Of a DNA stretch of 64,000 nucleotides, positions 1 through 12,800 are shown piece after piece. A program made the position numbers and the translations under genes. This DNA is from Brasenia schreberi. Taxonomy: Eukaryota; Streptophyta; Magnoliopsida; Nymphaeales; Cabombaceae. How positions within the stretch are numbered: the stretch's first letter is position 1; every line of letters starts with the position of its first letter. The notes under the pieces were generated by a model. The model was given only the letters and a program-made list of their open reading frames with translations. It was not told the DNA's origin and made no database searches. Location of the stretch: positions 5,623,501 through 5,687,500 of the forward strand of contig JAYKKT010000041.1 in the NCBI GenBank assembly GCA_036023115.1, written 5' to 3'.

Positions 1-1712
1 TTTTGAGATGAACCTCACAAAAATACTTCAAATGAAAGTGGGAACACTTCATAAAAGGTGCATGCCTCTTAGAGAGGGCCAACAAAAATTAGAGGACCTA
101 AATTACGAGGAGGCACCAGATGGTCCTTCATGAGATAAATTTCATGTATATATGGAGTCATTTACTGAAAGAGTTCACAGTGAATTCTTTTCAATGGAAG
201 CCATAAGTTTCATACAATATAGAGAGATCTTTTCTGAAATGTCATTATTCCATTCTACCATACTTATTTTGATTGGTACTCTCCATTGATATCACAGTCA
301 TGCTTTAGACTATTAATTGCAATTAGGAGGGAATATTTGAATTCAAATTGAATTCATTTTCAGATTTACTGCAGGTCGTTGATGCTAGATGAATGTGAAT
401 TTTTGAGTGAGTCCATGTCGTTCTCCAAAAGCAAACAAAAGACTTTGGGCGGGTCATAACATTGATATACTCCGAAATAGGAAAGAGCCATGCTAATGCA
501 GGAAAAATCCTCAACCCTTGAGGCCCAAAAGCGATGCAAGTACATGAGAATCCACTCAAGGATTTACCCAACTCCTTGCAGGATGGTTGGTTCTCTGTTC
601 AGGTAAAATGATCCTAGACTAGGTGTAGTAGAATGCAGTATAAAACATAAACATAGAAATCGTAGTTGTGGGATTGGTGTCATGCAGATTGCAATCTGGT
701 AGTTGTGTAGGAGTTGAGCAACTGGTCAACTGCTGGAAGGGAACAGTTAGCAACCAAGGAGCATGGTTAGTTGAAGATGACACTGACCTGAATGTATCAT
801 GCGTATGACACCATATGTACATATTGTATCAATGGATAATTGACAAGATACATAGGTGTATCACAAAATATTGTATCAATATCATGCAGATCATGCAACC
901 CATTCTTTAAGTAAAAGGAAATTGGTACTTTCTAGGTACCTGAAAGAAACAAAAAACTCATTGCACAGTGTCTGTCATTGAGCAGTGCACAATGAATGTG
1001 CACAGTCATTGTATATTCTGCATGACTATGGCATCCTCCTGTTTGTAGTAATGAAGACCACCTTCCCGCTCATTAAGCTGAGAAAGCAATTTTTTTTAAA
1101 CAATATGTACGATACATATCGATATGTAGTGTATGTAACATATTGACAAATAAGAGCGGTACAAGTCCCATATCAATATGTTTATCAGTATTGTTTCATG
1201 GTTTTGATACCTTCTATGACCAGAATTCTTGTCTTATTACTTACAAGGGACTGCAATAGCAAGTCTTCGGCTTATTTCTAGAACAAGTTCAGGATTCCTG
1301 TACTTTTGGCAGTGAAAGCCCAATAAAAATAGGGTTCCTCAGTTTATTTAACCAATGTTGTAAAAACCGTATCGGTGCCTGTATCATTGTAAAGAAGGGT
1401 TTGAGGCGAGAGAAAATATCTTGGCAAGAAAGTGATGAATGAGTTTAAGTTGGGCTGAAGCTGCCAAAGAGGAAGAAGACAGAAACCATGGTTGTAACGC
1501 CCAAGGAATTTCAATGAATATAAAAATCGTTGACCATTTCATTGAATTGCTGGAAAATAACAATATGCAGTCTGGGTCTACACTCAATAATATATAGCCT
1601 ATGGTTGGATGCCCATATTAAAGGACAAAATTCCCCTCGATATATGCTTCAATGCATGGAAAAATCAAGCCACATGCAATAACATTGATTATGCTGAATT
1701 AATTTTGCCTAA
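1..1712. other. Non-coding stretch left of the hAT derivative
   Basis: No credible coding region is visible on either strand; the short open frames lack recognisable motifs and codon structure. The next exon of the HP30-type gene begins at 3732 in mid-protein, so this stretch is probably part of an upstream intron. A small patch around 1105-1190 is rich in short GTACGATAC/TATCGATATG palindromes, reminiscent of the sub-terminal sequence of the hAT family found further right, but no ends can be defined. Confidence 0.5.
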
Positions 1713-2768
1713 GTTCAATGCAGTGTTATCCGTATCGCACGATACGTATCGTAAGATATAGGTTATCGTGCTGTATCGTACGATACGGCCTACGCCCAAA
1801 ATTTTTTTTTAAATTTTTTTTTGCATGTTTCTGCCCTCTCTTCACTTCCCTTCGAGGCATCCTCCAATATGCTTATAATTTGGGTTTATAATTTCATTTA
1901 TTGAATAAGAATAATGCATGAACAAATAAAAATTGTGACAAAATCATTTCCCTTTCTGTCACAACTTTTAGGTATATTTCTGCTGACAGGTTCTAATTTC
2001 ATGAGATCGCAAACAATTAAAAACATTTTGTTCTCTCGGTTCATTGAGTGGAGATTTCACAACTTCACTATTTTAGGGTTCACCTTACATGACTTCCATT
2101 GAGTTGAACATGATCAATGTGTGAGGCTTAACTCAGTCTGTGAAGTGAGAAATGGAGCTCAAGCATTAGTTAAAAAGCTAGTCCCCACTAAGAGAAAAAG
2201 GGGATATCGTCAAGTAATAATATCACATCATTGAGGTGTCATAGACTCAATAATCAAAGAAATGAAGCTCATTGTTTTGCTCACATATGAAAATTAGCAA
2301 ATATGACAACTACATGTACAAAGATAGCAGTTTGTTAATTTTGATATATTAGATGAGTGGATTATGGAAGATGACAAAGAAAATGCACTCCTAAGTCCTA
2401 ACCGAAGAAGACATTGAATGAATTAATTTGAAGTGCAACAAAATTCATCAAGGAGAAGATGAAGATTATTTAGTTAACGATCCTGATACAAATTTACAAT
2501 ATGTAAAATGTAAATGTATTCATTTTTTGATTCAAAATATATAATTTTGGATGCAATTGTTCAATATTGAATGTTCAATTTGTGCTAAACTTTGCATTAT
2601 ATGAATTTAAAGCAATTACCAGATTTTCTTGATTTTTTTCGGATTTTTACTAATTTTTATATATTTTTAATATTAAAGTACGATACAATATGATTCGATA
2701 CGATACGCTCGTATCGTGAAGCCCAGTGATACGCGATACGATACGCGTCAGACAACACTGGTTCAAAG
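1713..2768 (+). mobile_element. Non-autonomous hAT deletion derivative
   Basis: The element proper runs 1721-2760 (about 1.04 kb). It begins CAGTGTTATCCGTATCG and ends CGCGTCAGACAACACTG, so the outer ten bases form imperfect terminal inverted repeats. The flanks GTTCAATG (1713-1720) and GTTCAAAG (2761-2768) form an 8-bp target duplication with one mismatch, the size expected for hAT. The ends are packed with GATACG/CGTATC motifs. Internal sequence near 2345-2470 matches the 3' end of the transposase in the larger element at 11260-14349 (the DWIMEDDKE-type acidic tail) with many changes. This is therefore an internally deleted relative of that element with no transposase of its own. Confidence 0.85.
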
Positions 2769-3731
2769 CATGGAATAATCAAGTCACATGAAATAACATA
2801 GATTATGTTAAGTTTAATTCACCTAGCTATGTTCAGTTCATGGAATAATCAAGTCACATGCAATAATATTGGTCCTTCATGGATTTTGATTTGGCGTGAA
2901 TGCATCAGTTTTGGGCATGGGCAGGTACACAAATAGAGTATATATAAATATATATGTATGTATACTCTCTTCTCGGCCATCTAACCAAGATACAAGACAT
3001 GCCTTTATCAGCTTCTTTCAGCTCATCCCCTTTGTCAGCTCATATACGTCCTCACAAAAAGTGAGAGAGTTCTTTCATTATTTTAAAAGCTGTTGAAAAT
3101 AGTGTTACAGATAGTTGGAACATTTACTGGCTGTGTCAGTGTTGGTGTCATGTTGATGTATAAGTTGAACTGCACCTAGGTGATATGTTTCTGTGACAGA
3201 CTAATAACTAATTTTGTGTTACTTTGTTCTCTCGTGGTACTGGAAGCCCTCACAATTTGGCAATGTGATACATGTGTTTATGTACGAATTATGCCTAAAT
3301 CACAAATGTTGTAAGTCATGCCAGAATGTACTTGTTTCGTAGAGCTTGATTTGCTCCTTTTAAGTTGTAGTTGATATGCACATTCATTTTACCTCTGCTT
3401 GGATGTGGTTGCAGTTTGTTGGTTTATGTACCTTTTCTCTGTAGTGCATTTGCTTTTAGATTTCTTTATCAATTTTGCAAATTAGGTTGATATTAAGGTT
3501 AGACTAGGAACTGTTTTTTGGTAGTTGTTTATTAGATTACATCTCGTAAACAATTTATGATGGTTATTAATAGAAAATTTTCTTTTCCCATGCAGACCAC
3601 AAAGTTCTCTCTGGAACTTGGTTTTCATATGAAAATTAATAACTCTCTTACATTCTATCGAAGACTTGATCATCAAGGATTTTGTCTGGCAACTCGGAGT
3701 TAACAGCTTCGTCTTCATTGTTCTATTTCAG

Positions 3732-3847
3732 GCTCTTGCTGGAGGTCCCCTAGTGCAAGCTCGCAATTTTGCAGTCATGACGGGTGTGAATGCAGGTTTA
3801 TCCTGTGTCATGAAAAGAATACGAGGAGTAGAGGATGTCCAGACAAG
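3732..3847 (+). CDS. HP30: HP30-type gene, internal exon (Tim17 segment)
   Basis: 116 bp, preceded by a TTCTATTTCAG acceptor and followed by a GTCAGC donor. It encodes [18 protein letters not shown] and then a [14 protein letters not shown] stretch, the first strongly conserved Tim17/22/23 membrane region. It ends in phase 2 (AG), and the T at 19182 completes the serine codon. Confidence 0.88.
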
Positions 3848-6800
3848 GTCAGCCTCTGATTTTGTCATACGTCTTAACATATTTTAGTTTATTCTGTAGT
3901 CATGACTTCCGCTGAACACCAAATTAGAAATTGCCTTCTCTCTTTTTATATTTTGTCAACCCACTGTGTGATGACACCACAATTGCATGATCTAAAGTTC
4001 AACAACCAAAATGTTTTCCACCACAACCACATAAGGTAATTTCTTGTGATGTATAATCATAAAATAGGGATCTGTGGAAACAAAGAATCCATGTAGCCGA
4101 CCCCGTCTAGTATGGGAAAAGGCTTAGTTGTTGTTGTTGTTGTATAATCATAAAATAGAGCACTTTACTAAGTTAAGCATCTGCTCTTTTTGTCACACCT
4201 TGGTTCCGAGGGCCCTGCCTTGGTCAACCTTATGTTGACCTGGCCAACGTGGCACCATGAGCCCGAGGAGTGAGATGCTAAAAGTTACCAAGTAGAGACA
4301 CTATTTTCTTTATTATAGCTGATCTCATCATAATCGAAACAAATTATATATCATTGAGGTCCAATGAGATTTACAGCTCAATGCATATAAATTATTAAAT
4401 TACAAATTAACTACCAACATTTACATTAAATACATACTACTACAACCTTTCAGAACTTATGACTTTTTTGCTCTATGGCATATTTGCTCTTCTTGAAAAG
4501 TCAACCTGACATGCATTACCCTGAGACATAACTTGTAAAATGGTAATAATAATGGGGTGAATACACCTACAAATATGAAGTAGAAAGATATACCCCAAAT
4601 CCAAAAAGGTTACATACTAGAAGCATGCACATTTAAGATAATAATACATATCCATCAATATCAAATTCATTAAATATCATATCATTTTATAAGCTAGTAA
4701 TAAAACCACATCCACATCCACATCCACATTGATGCATACCTATACACTTACACTCACATTTACATACAAACCTCATTTCGTTCCAACAGTTATGGCCTAT
4801 GTAGTAAATGAAGGTTGCATTAGTCGTTCAACACTCTCCAACAGTGGGTACAGTATGACTCAGTCCCCTTTATCATTCATGTTTACCAGTCATATACACA
4901 TCTCAACTGAATCTCTTGAGATCCCACACAAACAAATACAGTATGACTCAGTCCCCTTTACCATTCATGTTTACCAGTCATATATAACTCATTCATGAAT
5001 GCCAACATGATATCCATGAGTCTCTCGTAAGAAAAACATGTTCATTTTATCATCATCAATGTGTGCACTCACACAACCAATAACACAAACAAGCACAACT
5101 CTTATTTAACATACATATTGCAAAACAGTTCTCATCAGATATCATAAGCAACTCAACATTTATCAAAGCAATAGCAGATCATATAAAACATGAACTTTAA
5201 ACTTATACCCCCTAGCATGATTCTACTAAGAAAAGTATATCCCCTATCTCAATTGGAGCACAAATCCATATCCAAATCCAATGACTCACATGCAATGCCT
5301 CCACGTTATCTCAATTAGTCCATAGTTAAGCATAACCAATATTAGTGCGTAGCCCATACAATAACAAGACCAGCTGCTCAAACTGCATGTGAATCGGGAT
5401 CCAAACAGCTCTGAAATCTCCAAAATAGTATATTGGACTTGACGAGAAGCCCCTAGATCCAATTTTTGTACTAAATTTATATTAATTTAGTCACTAATTT
5501 AGCATAAAATGTCATAAAATTATAGCTTGCTCAAGTATGATTCCAATGGATCACTCAACTGTCTCGGAGTTCAAGTGACTTCAGAATTGAAAGAAAAGTA
5601 AACTGGCTCCTGATGTGGGCCTGGATGGATCATACCCAACCTGACCCATGTCAACCCACAGGTGGACAAGGGTGATTTAGATAAAGTTTGGCTGATTCTG
5701 CGATCATACCTCAAGTGGTTAGAAAACTTGCCTGGTAAATGAGGAGAACAGTACTAGAAAACCCTAGGTGTCTTCTTCCCAAATTCTTGCCAAATCTAAC
5801 TGTGGAAGAGGCCGATCTTGGTCTCTATGCACTTGTCTCAACCCTCTCAAAACCCTAGCCAAGTCGGCTCCCATTGGCCTGTAGGTTGTTGGAAAATCAA
5901 AGAAAATTATTGAAAACTTAAGATACCTCAAAGAAACATTGTTTGCTTTGCCATTGTCGGCCACTGATTGCCACCACTCTTGATTCCTCCAGGCTCGTAT
6001 GGAACGAAAGTCCTCAATTTGGTTAAAACATAGATTCTTAATTTGATTTCTATGTCTTTAGGATCTATGCAATCACCATTAATGGAGACAAAGTACTACC
6101 TTACAGTCGAACAATTCAACTATGCCCATCTTTTGTAGTCTTTACATTATCAAGGCAAGGGTATTCCCTACTTTTTCCACCTTGTATAAAGATAGTTACC
6201 GCATACACTCTTATCTAATATTTATAACAATTTCATATTTATTTGACTCATGACTTTTCAACTTAACAAGACTGTCTGTAAGTTCAAACTTCAATCAACT
6301 AAAAGAAAATATCATAATGCACCTTCAAAATAGATACAACAACAACAACAACAAAGCCTTTTCCCATAGATAAAATTCAAAATACCATCGGTCATGCCCC
6401 AAAACATCATTTCCTACAGTACCTTTGCCATACCTTAACATATATTTTACTCATGGATAGGAGCCCATCTGCGCCATATACATCCATATTAAGCTATGAC
6501 TACTCAAACATAGCAAAACCACCATACCTGTACAGTTCATCTTGATATTATATCTATACTTACTCGTTAATTTTTCTTTCTAAGTTTAAATCCAAATCCA
6601 AGCTCAAATGCCACTAAAGAAATATCTACAAAATAGAAAGTCAAACAATCTAAAATATCCATGCATTAAAATAAGACTGCCTCTTTAATTGCAATAACCA
6701 TAATTATACCCCATGTTGCACATTCTCGTATGATAGGAGCTTATCTATGTCCCGTAGCAGTATCCACCTTGTGGCAACATTTTTATTTTATCTCAGTTTA

Positions 6801-9800
6801 ACGACAAGAAAACACCTTTATACAACAACAACAACAACTAAGCCTTTTCCCATACTAGGCGGGGTCGGCTACATGGATTCTTTGTTTCCACATATCCCTA
6901 TCATGTGCCATGTTAGCAGTTAACTCACAATAAACTAGATCATTCTTTATTGTTTCTTTCCAACACTTTTGTGGTCGTCCTCTACCTCTTTTAATACTTT
7001 CCAAATTTAGTTTTTCATACCTTCTTACATGTTCTTCTTTTGATCTTCTTTCTATATGTCCAAATCATCTTAAACGATATTCTCTCATTTTATCCTCTAT
7101 TGGTGCCACTCCTAATTTGTTTTTAATAACCTCATTATGTATATGGTCTTTTCTTGTATGACCACTCATCCATCTCAACATCTTCATTTCTGTCATAGAC
7201 ATCTTTTGTACATGTTTATGATTAACTGCCCAACACTCAGAACCATAAAACATGGCAGGCCTAATTGCTGCTCTATAATATTTACCTTTTAACTTTAATG
7301 GTATCTTCTTATCACAAAAAATACCTGATGCTCCTATCCATTTTAACCAACCAACATTAATTCTGTGCGTAACATCTCCATCAATTCGTCTATCACTCTG
7401 AAAAATTGACCCTAAGTATTTAAAACTTTCTTTTTGAGGGATTTAATGTGTGCCAATTTTAATTTCTATGTCCTCTAAAGTAATCAAATGATCAAACTTA
7501 CATTCCACATATTCTGTCTTTGTTCTACTAAGTCGGAGGCCTTTGCTTTCTAATGTTTCTCTCCATAGTTCCAATTTTCTATTAACTTTTTCCTTAGACT
7601 CCTCCCAAATCTCTAGCCCTAGCTATCCTAAAAATATCTCTTTCACCCTCTTTTGAGTTGAGTTTTTTATATAAATCCTTTAATTTTAGCTTTTGCTTCA
7701 CTGAAAGCCTTTTTCGCTTCCTTCTTTACTTTCTTATAAGCCTCTAAAGTTTCATTAATTTTTTAAGCATAATGTAATTTGTAGCATGTCCTCTTTGCCT
7801 TAATTTTATTTTGCACTACTTCAATCCACCACCAAGCTTCTTTCTGTGCTGGTACACCTCCCTTAGATTCACCTACCACATCTTTCGCCACTTTCCTAAT
7901 ATGTATAGCCATATTGTTCCACATATCACAAGGTGTACCAACATAATTCCAAGCATCTCCTTGAAGGACTTCTGTTTAAATATTTCTTGCTTTTGAGGTT
8001 CCACCATTTAGTTTGAATAGCTCGATGCACTCTTTTCTTCTTTGTCCATTTTTTAATTTCTAAATCCATAACTAAAAGTCGATGCTGTGTGGTTAAACTT
8101 TCTCCTAGAATTACCTTACAATCTTTACAACACATTCTATCCTTGAAGGACTTCTGTTTAAATATTTCTTGCTTTTGAGGTTCCACCATTTAGTTTGAAT
8201 AGCTCGATGCACTCTTTTCTTCTTTGTCCATTTTTTAATTTCTAAATCCATAACTAAAAGTCGATGCTGTGTGGTTAAACTTTCTCCTAGAATTACCTTA
8301 CAATCTTTACAACACATTCTATCTTTGTTTTCTACAAATAAAGTAATCAATTTGTGTTTGTGATAAACCACTCTTATAAGAACAAGGAAGACATTCAGAA
8401 TTGTGCGAATTATCGAGGTATCAATTTAATGAGCCATACTATGAAATTGTGGGAAAAAATTATCGAACGTGGTTAAAACAAGTATCAAGTACAATAAAGA
8501 ACCAATTTGGATTCATGCCAAGCTGATCTACTGTTGAAGCGATTCACCTTTTGAGACGTCTTATAGAACATTTTAGAGAAAAAAAAGACTTTCAGATGAT
8601 ATTTATTAATCTAGAAAAAAGCTTACGATAGGGTACCGAGGGAGGTTCTTTGAAAAACCTTGAGAAAAAGAGGTATCCCATTGACATACATTAGCCTTAT
8701 AAGAGACATGTACGATGGTGCAAAAACATGTGAGAGGACTCATGAAGGAATGACAGAATTCTTTGAAGTTAATATTGGGTTACATCAAGGATCAACTTTA
8801 ATTCCATACTTATTTATAATGGTGATTGATGAGTTAACAAAACATATTCAAGATGAAGTACCTTGGTGTATGTTATTTGCAGATGACATTATATTAGTGG
8901 AGGAGTCTAAGGAAAAAGTTAATAGAAAATTGGAACTACGGAGAGAAATATTAGAAAGCAAAAGCCTCCGACTTAGTAGAACAAAGACAATATATGGAAT
9001 GTAAGTTTGATCATTTAGTTACTTTAGAGGCAATTTTTTAGAGTGATGGAAGAATTGATGGAGATGTTACGCATATAATTAATGCTGGTTGGTTAAAATG
9101 GAGAGGAGCATAAGGTATTCTTTGTGATAAGACGATACCATTAAAGTTAAAAGGTAAATATTATAGAGCAGAATTAGACCTGTCATATTTTTTGGTTCTG
9201 AGTGTTAGGTAGTTAATCATCAACATGTACAAAAGATGTCTGTGACATAAATGAAGATGTTGAGATGGATGAGTGGTCATATAAGAAAAGACGGTATACA
9301 TAATGAGGTTATTAAAAAGTAAAAACAAATTAGGACACCAACAGAGGATAAAATGAGAAACTAAATTTGGAAAGTATTAAAAGAGGCAGAGGACGACCAC
9401 AAAAGTGTTGGAAAGAAACAATAAAGAATGATCTATACCTTCTTGTGAGTTAACTCCTAATATGACACATGATAGGGATATGTGGAAACAAAGAATCCAT
9501 GTTGCCGACCCCGTCTAGTATGGAAAAGGGCTTAGTTGTTGTTGTTGTTGCATTAATAACTTTTCAAATCGGGAACCCAAAATTACTTGTGCAAATAAAT
9601 TCTTAAGCCGTTAACACAACCTGAAAATTTAGACCGACTCAAGGTATTCAAAACCTTACTTAAAATCCTTTAAATAGTTATTAAATCAATAATTTTGAAA
9701 GCAGTATTATGACCAATGTTAATTTAATGTACCACTAATAAATACCAACAACATAAGTTCCATAAAAATTGTGTTAGACTCATCAATAGGATGAATCATG

Positions 9801-12800
9801 CTCTCCAAAGTAAATCCTCAAAATACTAAAAATGATAAGCCACTTAGTAAAAAAACTCGACTCAAGTTGACATGCATTTCAAATCACAACTCAGTTTATC
9901 AAACTGTTAAGCTCTAGACAAATACAGAAAGCTCCATAAACCATCGAAAACAAGTTTGTCTCTCCATATTGTCAATCCTCATAACATCAACCTCATACCA
10001 AAAACTTAATTACAATATTTGAATTAACAGTCCTTTTCTTCACATGCACTCTTGTATGGTATAAGTTTCCTAATTTAATTCATGCATTACACATTTTATT
10101 TCTATCAAATTCCAAGGAACATCATAGCAGTATGCTATTCTAACTTCTAGACTAACAGTCAACGATTCAACATGACTATAATCATCATTCTTTTACTATT
10201 TCTGTATGCTTGAAGCAATATTCTCATCATTCTAGCTCTCATTAATTCCAAATATTGGTTGTTAGTGTCACTCTCAATAAACTCTAATAATCTCTATTAT
10301 TCATGCGTCAAATGCTAATTTCTATCATAATCATTTGAGCACTAATAACTCCAAACATTATGATGATCCTGGCCCAGTAACTGTTACTCTATGCTCCAAT
10401 ACAACATTGTTACACCGCCAGCCTTGCGTTGATCAACCCAACGTGGACCTGCCTGATGTGGCACCACAAGCCTGAGACATGAGATGCTAAAATTTCCGTA
10501 ATAGAGACAATATTTTCTTTATTATATCTGATCTCATCACGATCAACACAAATTACACAGCATTGATGTCCAAAGGAATTTACAACTTATTGTCTATAAA
10601 TTATCAAATTATAAATTAACGATTAACATTTACATTAAATACAAACTATTATAACCTTTCTAAACTTATGACTTTCTTGCCCTATTAAATATCTCTTATT
10701 TGCTCTACTCACTAAGTCAATCTGACATGCATGAACTTGAGATATAACCTATAAAATGTTTATAGTAATGAGGTGAGCATACCAACACATGTTTGGTAGA
10801 AATATATAACCCAATAAGGCTATGTACCGGAAACGTGCATGTTTAAAGTAACAATGCATATCCACGAGTATCAAATTCAGGAAATACCAAACAATTTTAT
10901 AAGTTGGTAATTAAACCACACATGCATCCACATCTAAACATCCCTATACACTTACACTAACATACAAATCTTATTTAGTTCCAATAACTATGGCCTATAT
11001 AGTGCTAAAATCAAGGCTTCACGAGTTGTTGGCCATTTCTCCACATCCTTTGGGTACACGGTGCCATTTATATATACGGTTAGTACTATGAGAGCCCACA
11101 TCTCAACCGAATCCCATGATATCTCACATAACATGAAAATACAATATGGTATATACTTTCACAATTATGTTATTCACAAGTCTTTTATGAGAAAGCATAT
11201 TCATTTTTATCATTGTCAATGTATGTAGTCACATAACTGATAACATGTATAGGTATGCCCACGATACGATACGGGCCATACGCCCAGGGACCCGTATAAA
11301 GGGTTCTGAGGTTTTTTCACAGCAGCTCAAGGCTTCTTTCGGTGGTTCTCCCCCTCTTTGGTGTTCAAGGCTCCTAAAAAAGTGCTCTACGATGTTCGTG
11401 CAAGCCTCCTAACTCGGATTGTGGTATATTTTGAGTGTTTTTTAGAATTTTTTTTTTGTATTTGTTGTTTTCAATTGTTATTTGCGTTTTTCTTTTTTTG
11501 AATAAAAAATTATGAAGTTATTAAGTGCGTTGATATGATTTTTAATGCATTCATGAAGTGGGAGACACTCTACTTGAGTGTTATATGAAGATTGAGGATT
11601 TATGAAGTGTTTTATTTTCAGGTTTTTGATTGAATTGAAGTGCTCAATTGAGATGGCAGGAAGGGGTGTTAGAGACTCCCAATCTCGCTCTAATGATCCG
11701 GCAGTGGGGTACAACAGTTGAGGGTTTCAAATTAAAGATAAGATGTTTGTTTTGTGAGAAGGTAGTTAGTGGTAAAATTTCACGATTGAAACAGTATCTA
11801 ATAGGGACTAGAAAAAAAGTTGCTCCTTGCACGGGACAGAGTTAGAAGTTTGCCAGAAGGCATTAAATGACAATGTCTTCAGATGATTGAGAGCATATTA
11901 GAGAGAAAACAACAAAATGATGATTTAAGGATGTTTGAGAAAGATGATGATGTTATTAGATTCACTGATAATATTCCTTTAGATGCTAGAACAGAGATTG
12001 ATAGTAGTAGTTCTCGACCACCAAATAGGGGAAAGAGGGTTGCTGAAGATTTAAGTGGAAGTGGTAGAAGAGGAAGCTTAGGAAGGAATAGATGAAGAGT
12101 TGCTTCTAGCATACATTCATTTTTTCCTCCTAGCACTACACTCGTGGAATTCGTCCTGTTATGGCTTCAGAACAACTGCATGATCAGGCAGACCTTACAG
12201 TGGGCAGATGGTTTTATGATGCATGCATTTCATTTAATGCAGCAAACAATTTTCATTTTCAAGCAATGGTAGATGTAATTGTTAATATGGATCTAGGATA
12301 CAAGATGCCCTTTTATCAAAAGTTAAGAGGAAAGATATTAGATAAGACCGTCATTGAAGTGCAAGAATATTGTTTGACTTTGAGAGAGTCATGGAAGGAG
12401 ACATAATGCACTATCATGTTAGACGGATGGAAAGATAGGCGACCTTGTTAAACTTTTTTGTCTACTGTCGTAAAGGACTTATGTTTTTGAGATCTCTAGA
12501 CATATCAGAAGAGAGGCACATTGCAAAGATCGTAAAAGAGTTTGATAAGGTGATATGGGAGGTTCAACTAGCGAATGTAGTCCAATTGATTACAGATAAT
12601 GCAACTAACTATAAAGCAATTGGGAAGGAGTTAACATATACTTATGGGACTTTCTATTGGACACCATGCGTAACCTATTGTTTAGATCTCATCCTTGAGG
12701 ATATTGGTGAGATAGATAAGATAAAGGCAACAACTGAGTGTTGCCAAGATATCACCAAATTTATCTAAAAACCATGCCTTTGTATAGTATATGAAGAGGA

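Noticed and set aside
323..822. Minus-strand open frames of 82 and 67 codons near the left edge
   Set aside because: No domain or motif, poor codon character, and the region is probably intronic for the plus-strand gene.
6334..6386. Target duplication TTCAAAATA around the 36-bp RTE stub
   Set aside because: The repeats are not adjacent to the element ends, so they are likely chance similarity in AT-rich sequence.
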